DNA from: Dehalococcoidia bacterium
GTDB lineage: Bacteria > Chloroflexota > Dehalococcoidia > Lucifugimonadales > UBA3495
NCBI GenBank assembly: GCA_009692925.1
Contig: SHYG01000015.1
Coordinates: 1-37,691 of the forward strand
Direction: 5' to 3'
DNA: 37,691 nucleotides
Part shown: piece by piece, positions 9,111 through 17,654 of the stretch
Numbering within the stretch: position 1 is the stretch's first letter
Layout of the letters: the number at the start of each line of letters is the position of its first letter
The notes under the pieces: model-generated
What the model saw: only the letters and a program-made list of their open reading frames with translations
Told to the model about the DNA's origin: nothing
Database searches by the model: none
Made by a program: the position numbers and the translations under genes

Positions 9111-9560
9111 TCACTCTTCGGTTTCGGCCTTGATGTGGATGGATGCGGTGATGTCCCCGGACAGCCGCAGCACCACGTCGTACTCGCCGGGCTCGCGGAT
9201 GGGATCCATGTCCTCCACCAGCCGCCGCTCAATAGTGCGGCCCAAGTTGGCGCTGAGCAGCTCGGCGATGCGGACGGAGGTGATGGCGCCGTAATACCGG
9301 CCCGCGGGGGTGACCCGGGCGGACACGCTAACGCTGGTCTTATCGATAAGCTGGGCCAGCTCCTGAATCACCTGGGTTTCCTGAATCCGTCGCACATCGC
9401 CGGCGGCGGAAAGCTTGCGCACCCGCTTCAGCACCTCGGGGGTGGCCATGGCCGCCAAACCCTTGGGGATTAGGTAGTTGCGGGCGTAGCCGTCGGCCAC
9501 CCGCTTGACCTCGCCGGCGTGGGCCTGGTTATGCACATCCTGGATAAATACAACTTCCAT
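9111..9560 (-). CDS. rplI: 50S ribosomal protein L9
   Basis: MEVVFIQDVHNQAHAGEVKRVADGYARNYLIPKGLA is the L9 N-terminal signature. Confidence 0.97.
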   Translation of the reverse strand: MEVVFIQDVHNQAHAGEVKRVADGYARNYLIPKGLAAMATPEVLKRVRKLSAAGDVRRIQETQVIQELAQLIDKTSVSVSARVTPAGRYYGAITSVRIAELLSANLGRTIERRLVEDMDPIREPGEYDVVLRLSGDITASIHIKAETEE

Positions 9561-9679
9561 AGCTACGACCTCTCTACTGGCTTGCAATTCCGGCCCGCCG
9601 GGGGTGTTTACCCACGCATTATAGCGGACTTCCGGGGCTCCTGAAAGGGTAGTGGGGACTTTCGATTATGGTCCGGACT

Positions 9680-9777
9680 GTAGGGGCGCACCTATGTGTG
9701 CGCCCCCGGGACAGACCTTCCACCCGTGGGCAGACACCCTTCGGCGCGGCTCAGGGCAGGCTCCGGTCTGCCTCTAC
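9680..9777. repeat. Composite GTAGGGGC-family element (two sub-hairpins)
   Basis: GTAGGGGCGCACctatGTGTGCGCCCCC ... GGGCAGACA ... GGTCTGCCTCTAC. Confidence 0.75.
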
Positions 9778-9899
9778 ACTCGGGGGCAATCGAACAACCC
9801 GTGCAACAAACCCCTTGACAAGCTGCTAGCTGCAAGCTAACTTGGGCCTAGCGTAATTGGGCGGATATCTAAGCCCCCAGAGCAGTTTGGAGCAGTTAA

Positions 9900-10286
9900 A
9901 TGCCAAAATACAGCTACGACCACATCCACCTGCGCAGCAAGAACCCCATGGGCATGGCCCAGTACTTTCGCAAGATGTTTGACGCCAAGATTGTGGAGTC
10001 GGTCCAGTCCGACGGCCAGCCGCGCATTGACCTGGACATCAACGGCCTGGCGGTGTTCATCGCCCGGGTGGCCCCGGAAGTGAATATGCCCGCCAGCCCG
10101 GCGACCCCGCACCTGGGTCTGGACCACTTCGGCTTCCGGGTGGACAACCTGGACGAGGCGGTGGCGGACCTGAAGCGCCGGGGCGCGGAGTTCGCGGTGG
10201 AGCCGTACAACATCCGGCCGGGGGTGCGAATCGCCTTTGTGCGGGCGCCCGACGACGTGCGCATCGAACTGCTGGAGCGCAAGTAG
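9900..10286 (+). CDS. VOC/glyoxalase family protein
   Basis: YDHIHLRSKNPMGMAQYFRKMFDAK ... LGLDHFGFRVDNLDEAVADLKRRGAEF ... VRIELLERK. Confidence 0.9.
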   Translation: MPKYSYDHIHLRSKNPMGMAQYFRKMFDAKIVESVQSDGQPRIDLDINGLAVFIARVAPEVNMPASPATPHLGLDHFGFRVDNLDEAVADLKRRGAEFAVEPYNIRPGVRIAFVRAPDDVRIELLERK

Positions 10287-10319
10287 CCGTAAGTGGCCGT
10301 AAACAGCAAGGACCGGCAA

Positions 10320-11108
10320 ATGCCTGACTACCTCCTGCTGGAGCGCCAGCCCCCCGTTGCGACCATCACCATCAACCGGCCAGGCCAGCGCAACGCCATC
10401 AGCTTTGCCATGTGGGGCGAGCTGGCCGGGATGCTGCGGGCCCTGGACGCCGACGCGGAGGTCCGCGCCATTGTGATTACCGGCGCCGGCGGCGCGGCTT
10501 TCTCAGCCGGCGCCGACATCCGGGACTTTTCCCAGTACCGCAGCGATTCCACCAAGGGCCGCGCCTACAACGACGCCGTCAACGGCCTGCTGACCACTCT
10601 CCACGAACTGGAAACGCCCACCATCTCCATGATCCAGGGCTTCTGCGTGGGCGGCGGCTGCGAGCTGGCGGTGGCCACCGACCTGCGCGTCGCCGCCACG
10701 GGGAGCCGCTTGGGCATCCCGGTGGCCCGGTTGGGGATCACCATTGGGCATCAGGAGATGCAGGGGTTGCTCAACCTGGTAGGCCGGGGAAACGCCCTGT
10801 ACATCCTGCTGTCGGGCCGGCTGCTGGACGCGGAGGAGGCCCTGCGCATTGGCCTGGTCAATCAGGTGACGCCCGCCGGGGAACTGCGAGAGCACACCTA
10901 CCAACTGGCCCAGGAGATTGCATCTTTGGCGCCCCTGTCCCACGCGGTGAACAAGCGCACTCTGAACCAGGTGCAGGCCAAGCCCTCCCTGGCGTCGCTG
11001 ACCGCCGAGGAGGCAGACTTGCCCCTGACCCAGTTTGACACTGCAGATTACCAGGAGGGCTGGCGGGCCTTCCTGGAAAAGCGCCGCCCCCGATTTGTGG
11101 GGCGGTAG
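10320..11108 (+). CDS. Enoyl-CoA hydratase/isomerase (crotonase) family
   Basis: ATITINRPGQRNAIS, GAAFSAGADIRDF and QGFCVGGGCELAVATDLRVAATGSRLGIP crotonase motifs. Confidence 0.93.
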   Translation: MPDYLLLERQPPVATITINRPGQRNAISFAMWGELAGMLRALDADAEVRAIVITGAGGAAFSAGADIRDFSQYRSDSTKGRAYNDAVNGLLTTLHELETPTISMIQGFCVGGGCELAVATDLRVAATGSRLGIPVARLGITIGHQEMQGLLNLVGRGNALYILLSGRLLDAEEALRIGLVNQVTPAGELREHTYQLAQEIASLAPLSHAVNKRTLNQVQAKPSLASLTAEEADLPLTQFDTADYQEGWRAFLEKRRPRFVGR

Positions 11109-11120
11109 GCAAGTACAATC

Positions 11121-11199
11121 ACCACAGACCACACGGAGATCACTGAGATAGTCGGCGACGAATCTTAAAATTCTCTGTGTCCTCTGTGCTCTCTGTGGT
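11121..11199. repeat. CACCGCAGAG-family inverted repeat, copy B
   Basis: ACCACAGACCACACGGAGATCACTGAGA ... TTCTCTGTGTCCTCTGTGCTCTCTGTGGT immediately upstream of tlyA. Confidence 0.75.
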
Positions 11200-11213
11200 A
11201 AAAAGGGAACTAG

Positions 11214-11963
11214 ATGACCAAACCGCGCCGGGCCGCGAAACGCCGCGCCGACCTGCTGCTAGCGGAGCGCGGGCTGGCGGAGAGCCGGGAGCAGGCCCAG
11301 GCGCTGATTATGGCCGGGCTGGTGTACACCCCCGCCGGGCTGGTGGCCAAGCCAGGCACGCCCCTGGCTGAGTCCACGCCCCTGGATGTCCGGGGCCGGC
11401 TGCCCTACGTGGGCCGTGGGGGCGTGAAGCTGGCCCATGCCCTGGATAGCTTTGGACTGGATGTGGCGGTGCTGACCGCCCTGGATGTTGGCGCCTCCAC
11501 CGGCGGCTTCACCGACTGCCTGCTGCAGCGGGGCGCCCGCCGAGTCTACGCGGTGGACGTGGGCCACGGCCAGCTCAGCTACAAGCTGCGGGAAGACCCC
11601 AGGGTGGTAGTCATGGAGAAGCTCAACGCCCGCTACCCCTTCCCTTTGCCTGAATCTGTGGATATAGTGACCGTGGACGTGTCCTTCATCTCTTTGGCCC
11701 TGGTGCTGCCCCCGGCGATGGAGCATTTGAAGCCCAAAGGCCAGGTTGTAGCCCTGGTGAAGCCCCAATTTGAGGCAGCGGCCCAGGACGTGGGCCGGGG
11801 CGGGATTATCAAAGACCCCAAGGTACACGCCCAGGTGCTGGGCAGAATGATTATCTGGGCGGTAGAACACAAGCTGCGGGTGCGCAACCTGTGCCCCTCG
11901 CCTATCCTGGGGGATGCGGGCAACCAGGAGTTCTTCCTACTGTTGCAAAAAGGAGGCGGTTGA
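11214..11963 (+). CDS. tlyA: TlyA family rRNA (cytidine-2'-O)-methyltransferase/hemolysin
   Basis: N-terminal S4-like RADLLLAERGLAESREQAQALIMAGLV; TALDVGASTGGFTDCLLQRGA; VDVSFISL. Confidence 0.93.
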   Translation: MTKPRRAAKRRADLLLAERGLAESREQAQALIMAGLVYTPAGLVAKPGTPLAESTPLDVRGRLPYVGRGGVKLAHALDSFGLDVAVLTALDVGASTGGFTDCLLQRGARRVYAVDVGHGQLSYKLREDPRVVVMEKLNARYPFPLPESVDIVTVDVSFISLALVLPPAMEHLKPKGQVVALVKPQFEAAAQDVGRGGIIKDPKVHAQVLGRMIIWAVEHKLRVRNLCPSPILGDAGNQEFFLLLQKGGG

Positions 11964-11967
11964 GCTG

Positions 11968-12444
11968 ATGGAAGTGATTGAGTTGGCCGGGCTGCTGACA
12001 GCCCGCAACGAGACGGTTTCGGTGGCGGAAGCCTGCACCTGCGGGCTAGTGGGCTACTTGCTGGGCACCGTAGCGGGGGCGTCCAAGTACTTCCCCGGAG
12101 GGGTCATTGCCTACACCGGCGGACTGAAGCAGAGCATTCTCGGCGTCAGCGACGACGACTACCACACTTACGGCAGCGTCAGCCGGGAGGTGGCCATCGG
12201 CATGGCCCGCGGCGTCCGGGAGCTGACTGGCAGCGACTACGCCATCTCTACCACCGGCGTCACCGGGCCAGGCCCTGGCCACTCGGGCCTGCCCGCTGGC
12301 ACCTTTTTCATTGGCCTGTCGGTGAAGGATGGGACCGACTCGGCCATTGAGATCGAGATTCAGGGCGGCGATCGCGACAGCAACAAGCGGGGCGCTGCCC
12401 AGGCCGCGCTGGACCTTCTGGGCCGCTACCTGAAAAGCATCTGA
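11968..12444 (+). CDS. CinA C-terminal (PncC-like nicotinamide-nucleotide amidohydrolase) family protein
   Basis: VSVAEACTCGLVG...GASKYFPGGVIAYTGGLKQSILGV...TTGVTGPGPGHSGLPAGTFFIGL. Confidence 0.88.
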   Translation: MEVIELAGLLTARNETVSVAEACTCGLVGYLLGTVAGASKYFPGGVIAYTGGLKQSILGVSDDDYHTYGSVSREVAIGMARGVRELTGSDYAISTTGVTGPGPGHSGLPAGTFFIGLSVKDGTDSAIEIEIQGGDRDSNKRGAAQAALDLLGRYLKSI

Positions 12445-12457
12445 ACCTGGCCGAAAA

Positions 12458-12530
12458 TTCACCGCTGAGCACGCAGAGACCGCTGAGATGGACGACGTAA
12501 TGTAGGATTCTCAACGCTCTCTATGGTTAA
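12458..12530. repeat. CACCGCAGAG-family inverted repeat, copy C (degenerate)
   Basis: TTCACCGCTGAGCACGCAGAGACCGCTGAGAT ... GATTCTCAACGCTCTCTATGGTTAAA. Confidence 0.7.
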
Positions 12531-12542
12531 ACAGAGGTACAA

Positions 12543-13376
12543 ATGCAGATAACGCCGCACGTCTACAGCACCCACATCATGGAAGACCCCAACACCTTCG
12601 GGGCGATGCACCCCGGCGGCACCCAGATCTACTTTGTGGGCGACCCCAAAGACCACATGGTGGTGGTGGATACCGGCGAGCCGTACCGCGCCTGGACGCG
12701 GCAGATCATGGACTACTACGGCGAGCTGGGGCGGCCTCGCATCTCCGCCATCCTGATTACCCACAGCCACGGCGACCACATTGGCGGCGCGGACCGGCTC
12801 CAGGAGGCCATGAACTGCCCGGTGCGCTGCCACCCCAAGCTGGAGTCCCGGCTGACCGAAAGGCTGGGTCCGGGCGTGGTGGTGAAACTGCGCTCCGACG
12901 AGGTGGTGCCCGCCGGCGGCGGAGTGGGCTTGCGGGCGCTCTTCACCCCCGGCCACGAGGACGACCACATTGCCTACTACCTGGCGGCGGACGGTGTGCT
13001 GTTCAGCGGGGACACCATCCTGGGCAACTCCACCGGCACGGTGCGCAATTTGAAGCAGTACATGTCCTCCCTGGAGCTGATGGCCAAGCAGCGACCCGCC
13101 ATTATCTGCCCCGGCCACGGCCAGGTGGTGCAGAACGGCGCCGAGCGCGTCCAGTACTACATCACGCATCGCCAGGGGCGGGAGAAGCAGGTGCTGGCGG
13201 CCCTGGCCAGCGGCGCCAGCACGGTGTCGGAGATTGTGTCTCAAGTGTACCCCCGAGATTTGGCGGCGAACCTGCACGAGGCGGCGTCGCGCAACGTGCG
13301 CACCCACCTGGACAAGCTGGTGGAGGAAGGCCGCGCAGTGGAGCGCGCCGCCAGCTACGGCCCCGCGGGCGGGTAG
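12543..13376 (+). CDS. MBL-fold metallo-hydrolase (LACTB2-like)
   Basis: ITHSHGDHIGGADRL (HxHxDH), LFTPGHEDDHIAYYL, LFSGDTILG, ICPGHG. Confidence 0.93.
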   Translation: MQITPHVYSTHIMEDPNTFGAMHPGGTQIYFVGDPKDHMVVVDTGEPYRAWTRQIMDYYGELGRPRISAILITHSHGDHIGGADRLQEAMNCPVRCHPKLESRLTERLGPGVVVKLRSDEVVPAGGGVGLRALFTPGHEDDHIAYYLAADGVLFSGDTILGNSTGTVRNLKQYMSSLELMAKQRPAIICPGHGQVVQNGAERVQYYITHRQGREKQVLAALASGASTVSEIVSQVYPRDLAANLHEAASRNVRTHLDKLVEEGRAVERAASYGPAGG

Positions 13377-13389
13377 GCGGCGGAGCCCA

Positions 13390-13593
13390 ATGTTCTACCG
13401 CGCTAACTGGGACGGCCACCGGGCCTGCATCGGCTGCGGGCTGGCCCTTATCATCCTGGGACTGGTGCTGCTGCTGCCCATCATCGGCTGGCTTATCAAG
13501 GCCCTGGGGTGGATCGCCATCGTGGCGGGCCTCATCGCCGTGGTGCTGGGAGTCCTGACCTGGGCCTTTAGCTCCCGTAATCAATCCCCCTAG
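13390..13593 (+). CDS. Small hydrophobic membrane protein
   Basis: MFYRANWDGHRACIGCGLALIILGLVLLLPIIGWLIKALGWIAIVAGLIAVVLGVLTWAF; two predicted TM stretches by eye; ATG 13 nt after the upstream stop. Confidence 0.6.
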   Translation: MFYRANWDGHRACIGCGLALIILGLVLLLPIIGWLIKALGWIAIVAGLIAVVLGVLTWAFSSRNQSP

Positions 13594-13634
13594 CTCGCCT
13601 CCCTAGCTCGTGCCGTCCGCCATCCACACCAAAC

Positions 13635-13663
13635 TTGACAACCCCCTGCGTCTGTACCACAAT
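13635..13663 (+). promoter_or_regulatory. Candidate sigma70 promoter of the alpha/beta hydrolase gene
   Basis: TTGACA (13635-13640), 17-nt spacer, CACAAT (13658-13663). Confidence 0.45.
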
Positions 13664-13760
13664 CTAGGGCAATCGCGCCTGCCCCCGTCCATTCCTGTAC
13701 GCGACAGCGATGCGGGGCCGCACCCAACCTGGAAAGACGATTCTAGCTGGGGGGCAATGT

Positions 13761-14558
13761 ATGACAACTACCAAAAATGGCAGAGAGACCACCGTCAGCG
13801 TAGGCACAACCAAGGTGCAGATGTTCACCGGCGGCTCCGGGCCAGCCCTCCTGTTTCTCCACGGCGCCGGCGGCAGCGCCGGCTGGCAGCCCTACCACGA
13901 GGAGCTGTCTCGCCGCTACACGGTCTATGTGCCTTCCCAGCCAGGGTTCAACGGCACGGAACGCCCCGACTGGATCTACACCATTGCCGACGTGGCCCAC
14001 TTTAACCAGCAGATGGTGCAGCAACTCGGCCTGAGCCAGTACATCCTCATGGGCTCATCCATGGGGGGCTGGCTGGCTGCGGAGATGGCCGCCATGTGCC
14101 ACCACAATCTGAAGGCCCTGATTCTGGTGGGCCCCGCGGGCATCAAGCCCCAGAACAGCGACATCGCGGAAATCTTCATGGTGTCGGCCCAAACCCGCCT
14201 CAAGCAACGGTTCTTCGATCCCACCCAGGTGGCCGACTACCAGAAATACTCCCGCCCCCTGTCCCCCGAGGAGCAGCAGGTGGACCACGGCAACCGGGAG
14301 ATGGCCTCCCGCCTCTGCTGGAAGCCCTATCTTTACAACCCAAGCCTGCCCAACTACCTGAAGGGCGTGCCCACCCCAACCCTGGTGGTGTGGGGCAAGC
14401 AGGACGCCATCATCCCCTTGGAGTGCGGCGAGCTGTTCCGGCAGGCGCTGCCCAACGCCACCCTGCGCATCATTGACCGCTGCGGGCATTCCCCAGCGCT
14501 GGAAAAACCCCAGGAGTTCCTTAAAGCGGTGACGGAGTTTTTGGCCCGCGTGAAGTAA
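13761..14558 (+). CDS. Alpha/beta hydrolase
   Basis: LFLHGAGGSAGWQPY; MGSSMGGWLAAEMA nucleophile elbow; RCGHSPALEKPQEF catalytic His. Confidence 0.93.
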   Translation: MTTTKNGRETTVSVGTTKVQMFTGGSGPALLFLHGAGGSAGWQPYHEELSRRYTVYVPSQPGFNGTERPDWIYTIADVAHFNQQMVQQLGLSQYILMGSSMGGWLAAEMAAMCHHNLKALILVGPAGIKPQNSDIAEIFMVSAQTRLKQRFFDPTQVADYQKYSRPLSPEEQQVDHGNREMASRLCWKPYLYNPSLPNYLKGVPTPTLVVWGKQDAIIPLECGELFRQALPNATLRIIDRCGHSPALEKPQEFLKAVTEFLARVK

Positions 14559-14602
14559 CCAGCTTGGCCTGAAGGAACCGGCCTGAAAAAGGAGGAGAGC
14601 AT

Positions 14603-15748
14603 ATGGTGGAAGTCTACTGGTTCTCCGAGCAGCCCTACGGGTTCATCACGGATCAGGATTTGGCGCCCCATGAGTCGGGCCGGATGCACTTTTCCAACAG
14701 CCACTTCGACCCGCTGAAGGCCCACGTCCTGTATGGGAACTACCACGACCAGTACGCCTGGGCCGATCAAAACGGCTTCGATGGCATCATGTCCAACGAG
14801 CACCACAGCGCCTACTGGTGCATGAAGCCCTCCGTGAACATTGACGGCGCCGTCATCGCCAAAGTGACCAAGCGGGCCAAGATCGCGCTGCTGGGCAACG
14901 TCATCGCCCTCAACGACCCGGTGAAGATGGCGGAAGAGCTGGCGATGCTGGACTGCATCTCCGGCGGGCGGCTCATCTCCGGCTTCGTGCGCGGCACCGC
15001 GGTGGAGACCCTCCACGCCGGCATCAGCCCCACGGAGAACCGCGACCGGTTTGAGGAGGCCCACGACCTGATCCTCAAGTGCTGGACTACCCCCGGCCCC
15101 TTCCGCTGGGAGGGCCGCTACTTCCCCCACCGCATGGTTAACCCCTGGGTGACTCCCATCCAGAAGCCCCACCCGCCCATCTGGTTCCCCGGCACCGGCA
15201 GCCCGGAGAGCGTCATCTGGGCGGCACAGCACCAGTACCCCTACATGAACCTGGGGGCGCTGCTGGACCTGACCATCCAGCTCAAGAACATCTACCAGGA
15301 GACGGCCCACGAGATGGGCTACGAGCCGGGCCCAGAGCACTTTGGCTACCTGATGCGGGTGTTCTGCGCCGACACCGACGAGAAGGCCTACGAGATCGGC
15401 AAGACCTTCCTGTGGACTCAGGCCCACCGCCAGCGCGGCCCCGTGGAGTTCAACGACCCGCCGGGCTACCAGTCCCGAGAAGCCCTGCGCATCAAGATGA
15501 CCCGGCCCATGCTGGGCACGGGAACTATCGGGCGGCAAATGACCTACGACGACCTGCAGGCCGCCTACAACATCGTGGTGGGCAGCCCCGAGACGATAAT
15601 CAAGAAGCTGCGCCACGTGCGCAAGGAGCTTAACCCCGGCTACATCTTGATCTACGGCAACGAGGGCAACATGCCCCATGAGGACGTGATGCGCTCCGTG
15701 GAGCTGATCGGAACTAAAGTGATCCCCGCCATCAAAGAAGACATATAG
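14603..15748 (+). CDS. LLM class flavin-dependent oxidoreductase (luciferase-like)
   Basis: NEHHSAYW, LLGNVIALNDPVKMAEELAMLDCISGGRLISGFVRG, GSPETIIKKL. Confidence 0.93.
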   Translation: MVEVYWFSEQPYGFITDQDLAPHESGRMHFSNSHFDPLKAHVLYGNYHDQYAWADQNGFDGIMSNEHHSAYWCMKPSVNIDGAVIAKVTKRAKIALLGNVIALNDPVKMAEELAMLDCISGGRLISGFVRGTAVETLHAGISPTENRDRFEEAHDLILKCWTTPGPFRWEGRYFPHRMVNPWVTPIQKPHPPIWFPGTGSPESVIWAAQHQYPYMNLGALLDLTIQLKNIYQETAHEMGYEPGPEHFGYLMRVFCADTDEKAYEIGKTFLWTQAHRQRGPVEFNDPPGYQSREALRIKMTRPMLGTGTIGRQMTYDDLQAAYNIVVGSPETIIKKLRHVRKELNPGYILIYGNEGNMPHEDVMRSVELIGTKVIPAIKEDI

Positions 15749-15767
15749 CACCGCACGCCGCAGTGGA

Positions 15768-15796
15768 GTAGGGGCGGGTTTGAAACCCGCCCCTAC
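15768..15796. repeat. Perfect 29-bp palindrome, GTAGGGGC family
   Basis: GTAGGGGCGGGTTT-G-AAACCCGCCCCTAC. Confidence 0.92.
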
Positions 15797-15871
15797 GATT
15801 TTGCGCGCATTTTGCGCGGTGCCTTACCCAGCTTGTAGGGGGTCAAGCTGTATGGTATCCTTTACCAACGT

Positions 15872-15948
15872 CGGGGCGTAGCGCAGCCCGGTAGCGCACC
15901 TGCATGGGGTGCAGGGGGTCGCCGGTTCAAATCCGGCCGCCCCGACCA
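15872..15948 (+). tRNA. tRNA-Pro (anticodon GGG), CCA encoded
   Basis: Acceptor CGGGGCG/CGCCCCG; anticodon arm CCTGC-ATGGGGT-GCAGG; T arm GCCGG-TTCAAAT-CCGGC; A-CCA end. Confidence 0.95.
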
Positions 15949-15980
15949 TTACCCCTAATTCAAATATGGAACCATAGCTG

Positions 15981-16012
15981 GAGGCCACCACGCAGGTGGC
16001 CTCTTTCTTTTT
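15981..16012 (+). terminator. Rho-independent terminator after tRNA-Pro
   Basis: GAGGCCACC-acgca-GGTGGCCTC followed by TTTCTTTTT. Confidence 0.9.
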
Positions 16013-16154
16013 GAAAGCCGCTAATCCGACCCCCTCCCTCCACATTGGCCCTGCAGCGGCCTTCCGCTACCGATGCTTGCCTGCCGACCGCCGCTGCGGC
16101 AGGAGCCAAATCACCGAGGCGTGCTTAAATATCTAACTCGGTTGGGCAGCATTT

Positions 16155-16213
16155 GAGACGAAAATCCCCCCAACCCCCCTTTGCGAAAGGGGGGTTGGGG
16201 GGATTTTCGTCTC
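16155..16213. repeat. Perfect 59-bp palindrome, AAATCCCCCC family
   Basis: GAGACGAAAATCCCCCCAACCCCCCTTT-GCG-AAAGGGGGGTTGGGGGGATTTTCGTCTC. Confidence 0.95.
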
Positions 16214-16373
16214 GGCCAAGGTTAAGGCAACTATGCAAGGGTCGTTAGTACGATTAAGATCGTTAAGTGCCTGGTGGCGGGGGCAACCCGAAATGGCTAG
16301 AATGTCCCGTAAATGCAGCCCCAAGCGGTCCAGGTGATTCGCGAATCATCCCTGGGCTCAAGGGAGGAAAGCA

Positions 16374-17633
16374 ATGGCTTCGCAAGGAGTCCTTCAGGGT
16401 ATTAGAGTGCTGACGCTGGAACAGGTTCACGCCCTTCCCTGGGGCACCGCTTTTTTAGCTGATCTGGGCGCTCAGGTGATCCGCATCGAAAGCGTAGACC
16501 ATCTCCAGGACCGCAAGTCGGGTCCGTTTGTGGACGGCAAGCCCGGGAAGGAGTGGTGGAACGAGGGCGGCAACTTGGTGTATTTCGGCACGCGCAATAA
16601 GCAGAGCCTCTGTCTGGAGGTAAACAGTCCCAAGGGAAGGGAGGTTTTCCTTCGGCTGGCGAAACACTGCGACGTGGTGACCGATAACTTTCGTCCCGGC
16701 ACAATGGAGCGTCTTGGCTTCGACCACCCCAGCCTGGCCCGGATAAACCCTCGAATCATTACTCTGAGCGGCACTGCCTACGGCTACACCGGTCCCTGGA
16801 GGAGGGCTGGCTCCCGCGCCCGTACCGTCGACGCGGCCTGCGGCCTGTCCTCCCTCACGGGCTATGAGGGTGGACCCTCGATGCGCGCCAGCAACAACTA
16901 TATGGACCACTCCGTAGGCAACAACGTGGCCTATGCCCTCCTGTTGGCCATTTATTCCAGAAAGAAGACGGGCAAGGGGATGCGAATTGACCTGACCATG
17001 CAGGAGACCGGCGTGTCCTGCATTGGCCCCGCAATTCTGGAAGCCCAGCGGGGCATCAAGCGCTCCCGCCTGGGCTGTGGCCACCTGTGGAAGTCGCCGC
17101 ATAACGTCTACCCCTGCCGGGGCAATGACCGTTGGATTGCCATCGCCATCTCTGACGATGCCGAGTGGCTGGCATTGAAGCAGGAGATGGAGGAACCCTC
17201 TTGGGCAGCAGACTCCCGGTTGGACTCGGCCTTGGGGCGCTGGCAACACCGGCGCGAGCTGGACGATCACCTGGCAACCTGGACGGCCACTCAGGACGAC
17301 CAGGTTCTAATGCGGCGTCTGCAAGACCGCGGGGTCCCCGCTGGTTCAGCGCTGACCGCCAAGGATTTGGTGGGTGATCCCCATTTGCAAGCCAGGGGGT
17401 TCCTGCAGGAGTATGACAACCCTGGGTGTCCTCAGGTAGGTCGCCGGGTATATGCGGGGCGCCCCTTCCGTACTCCAGAACTCCCCATGGCCATTCGCGA
17501 CTCCGCCACGCTGGGGGAGCACAACCACCAGGTTCTGCGGGAGGTTGGCGGACTGTCGGAGGACGAGATCGAAGAGCTGGCTAGGGAAGCCGTGATATCA
17601 ACCAGACCTGGGGCTGAAGAGCGCGCGCCTTAA
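16374..17633 (+). CDS. CaiB/BaiF CoA-transferase family III (Asp at predicted catalytic position)
   Basis: GTAFLADLGAQVIRIESVDHLQDR; NFRPGTMERLGFDHPSL; TLSGTAYGYTGPW; MDHSVGNNVAYALLLAIYSRKKTGKGMRIDLTMQE. Confidence 0.93.
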   Translation: MASQGVLQGIRVLTLEQVHALPWGTAFLADLGAQVIRIESVDHLQDRKSGPFVDGKPGKEWWNEGGNLVYFGTRNKQSLCLEVNSPKGREVFLRLAKHCDVVTDNFRPGTMERLGFDHPSLARINPRIITLSGTAYGYTGPWRRAGSRARTVDAACGLSSLTGYEGGPSMRASNNYMDHSVGNNVAYALLLAIYSRKKTGKGMRIDLTMQETGVSCIGPAILEAQRGIKRSRLGCGHLWKSPHNVYPCRGNDRWIAIAISDDAEWLALKQEMEEPSWAADSRLDSALGRWQHRRELDDHLATWTATQDDQVLMRRLQDRGVPAGSALTAKDLVGDPHLQARGFLQEYDNPGCPQVGRRVYAGRPFRTPELPMAIRDSATLGEHNHQVLREVGGLSEDEIEELAREAVISTRPGAEERAP

Positions 17634-17654
17634 CCAATACTTGCGGAGGGGTCC

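Noticed and set aside
9814-9842. Promoter TTGACA-17-TAACTT upstream of the VOC gene
   Set aside because: The -35 is perfect but the -10 is weak (3/6) and lies in AGCT-rich self-complementary sequence; not strong enough to call.
11968-12444. CinA-like protein as a catalytically dead enzyme because ESCTGG is changed to EACTCG
   Set aside because: By eye the GxS serine, the tyrosine and the lysine (GASKYF...AYTGGLK), which I recall as the catalytic residues, are retained, so inactivity is not supported.
15824-16045. Minus-strand ORF with GAAGFEPATPCTPCRCATGLRYAP
   Set aside because: It is the antisense of tRNA-Pro(GGG), a well-known type of spurious ORF.
16133-16324. Minus-strand 63-aa ORF containing KIPPTPLSQRGVGGIF
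   Set aside because: Encoded by the intergenic palindrome at 16155..16213; no independent evidence of coding.
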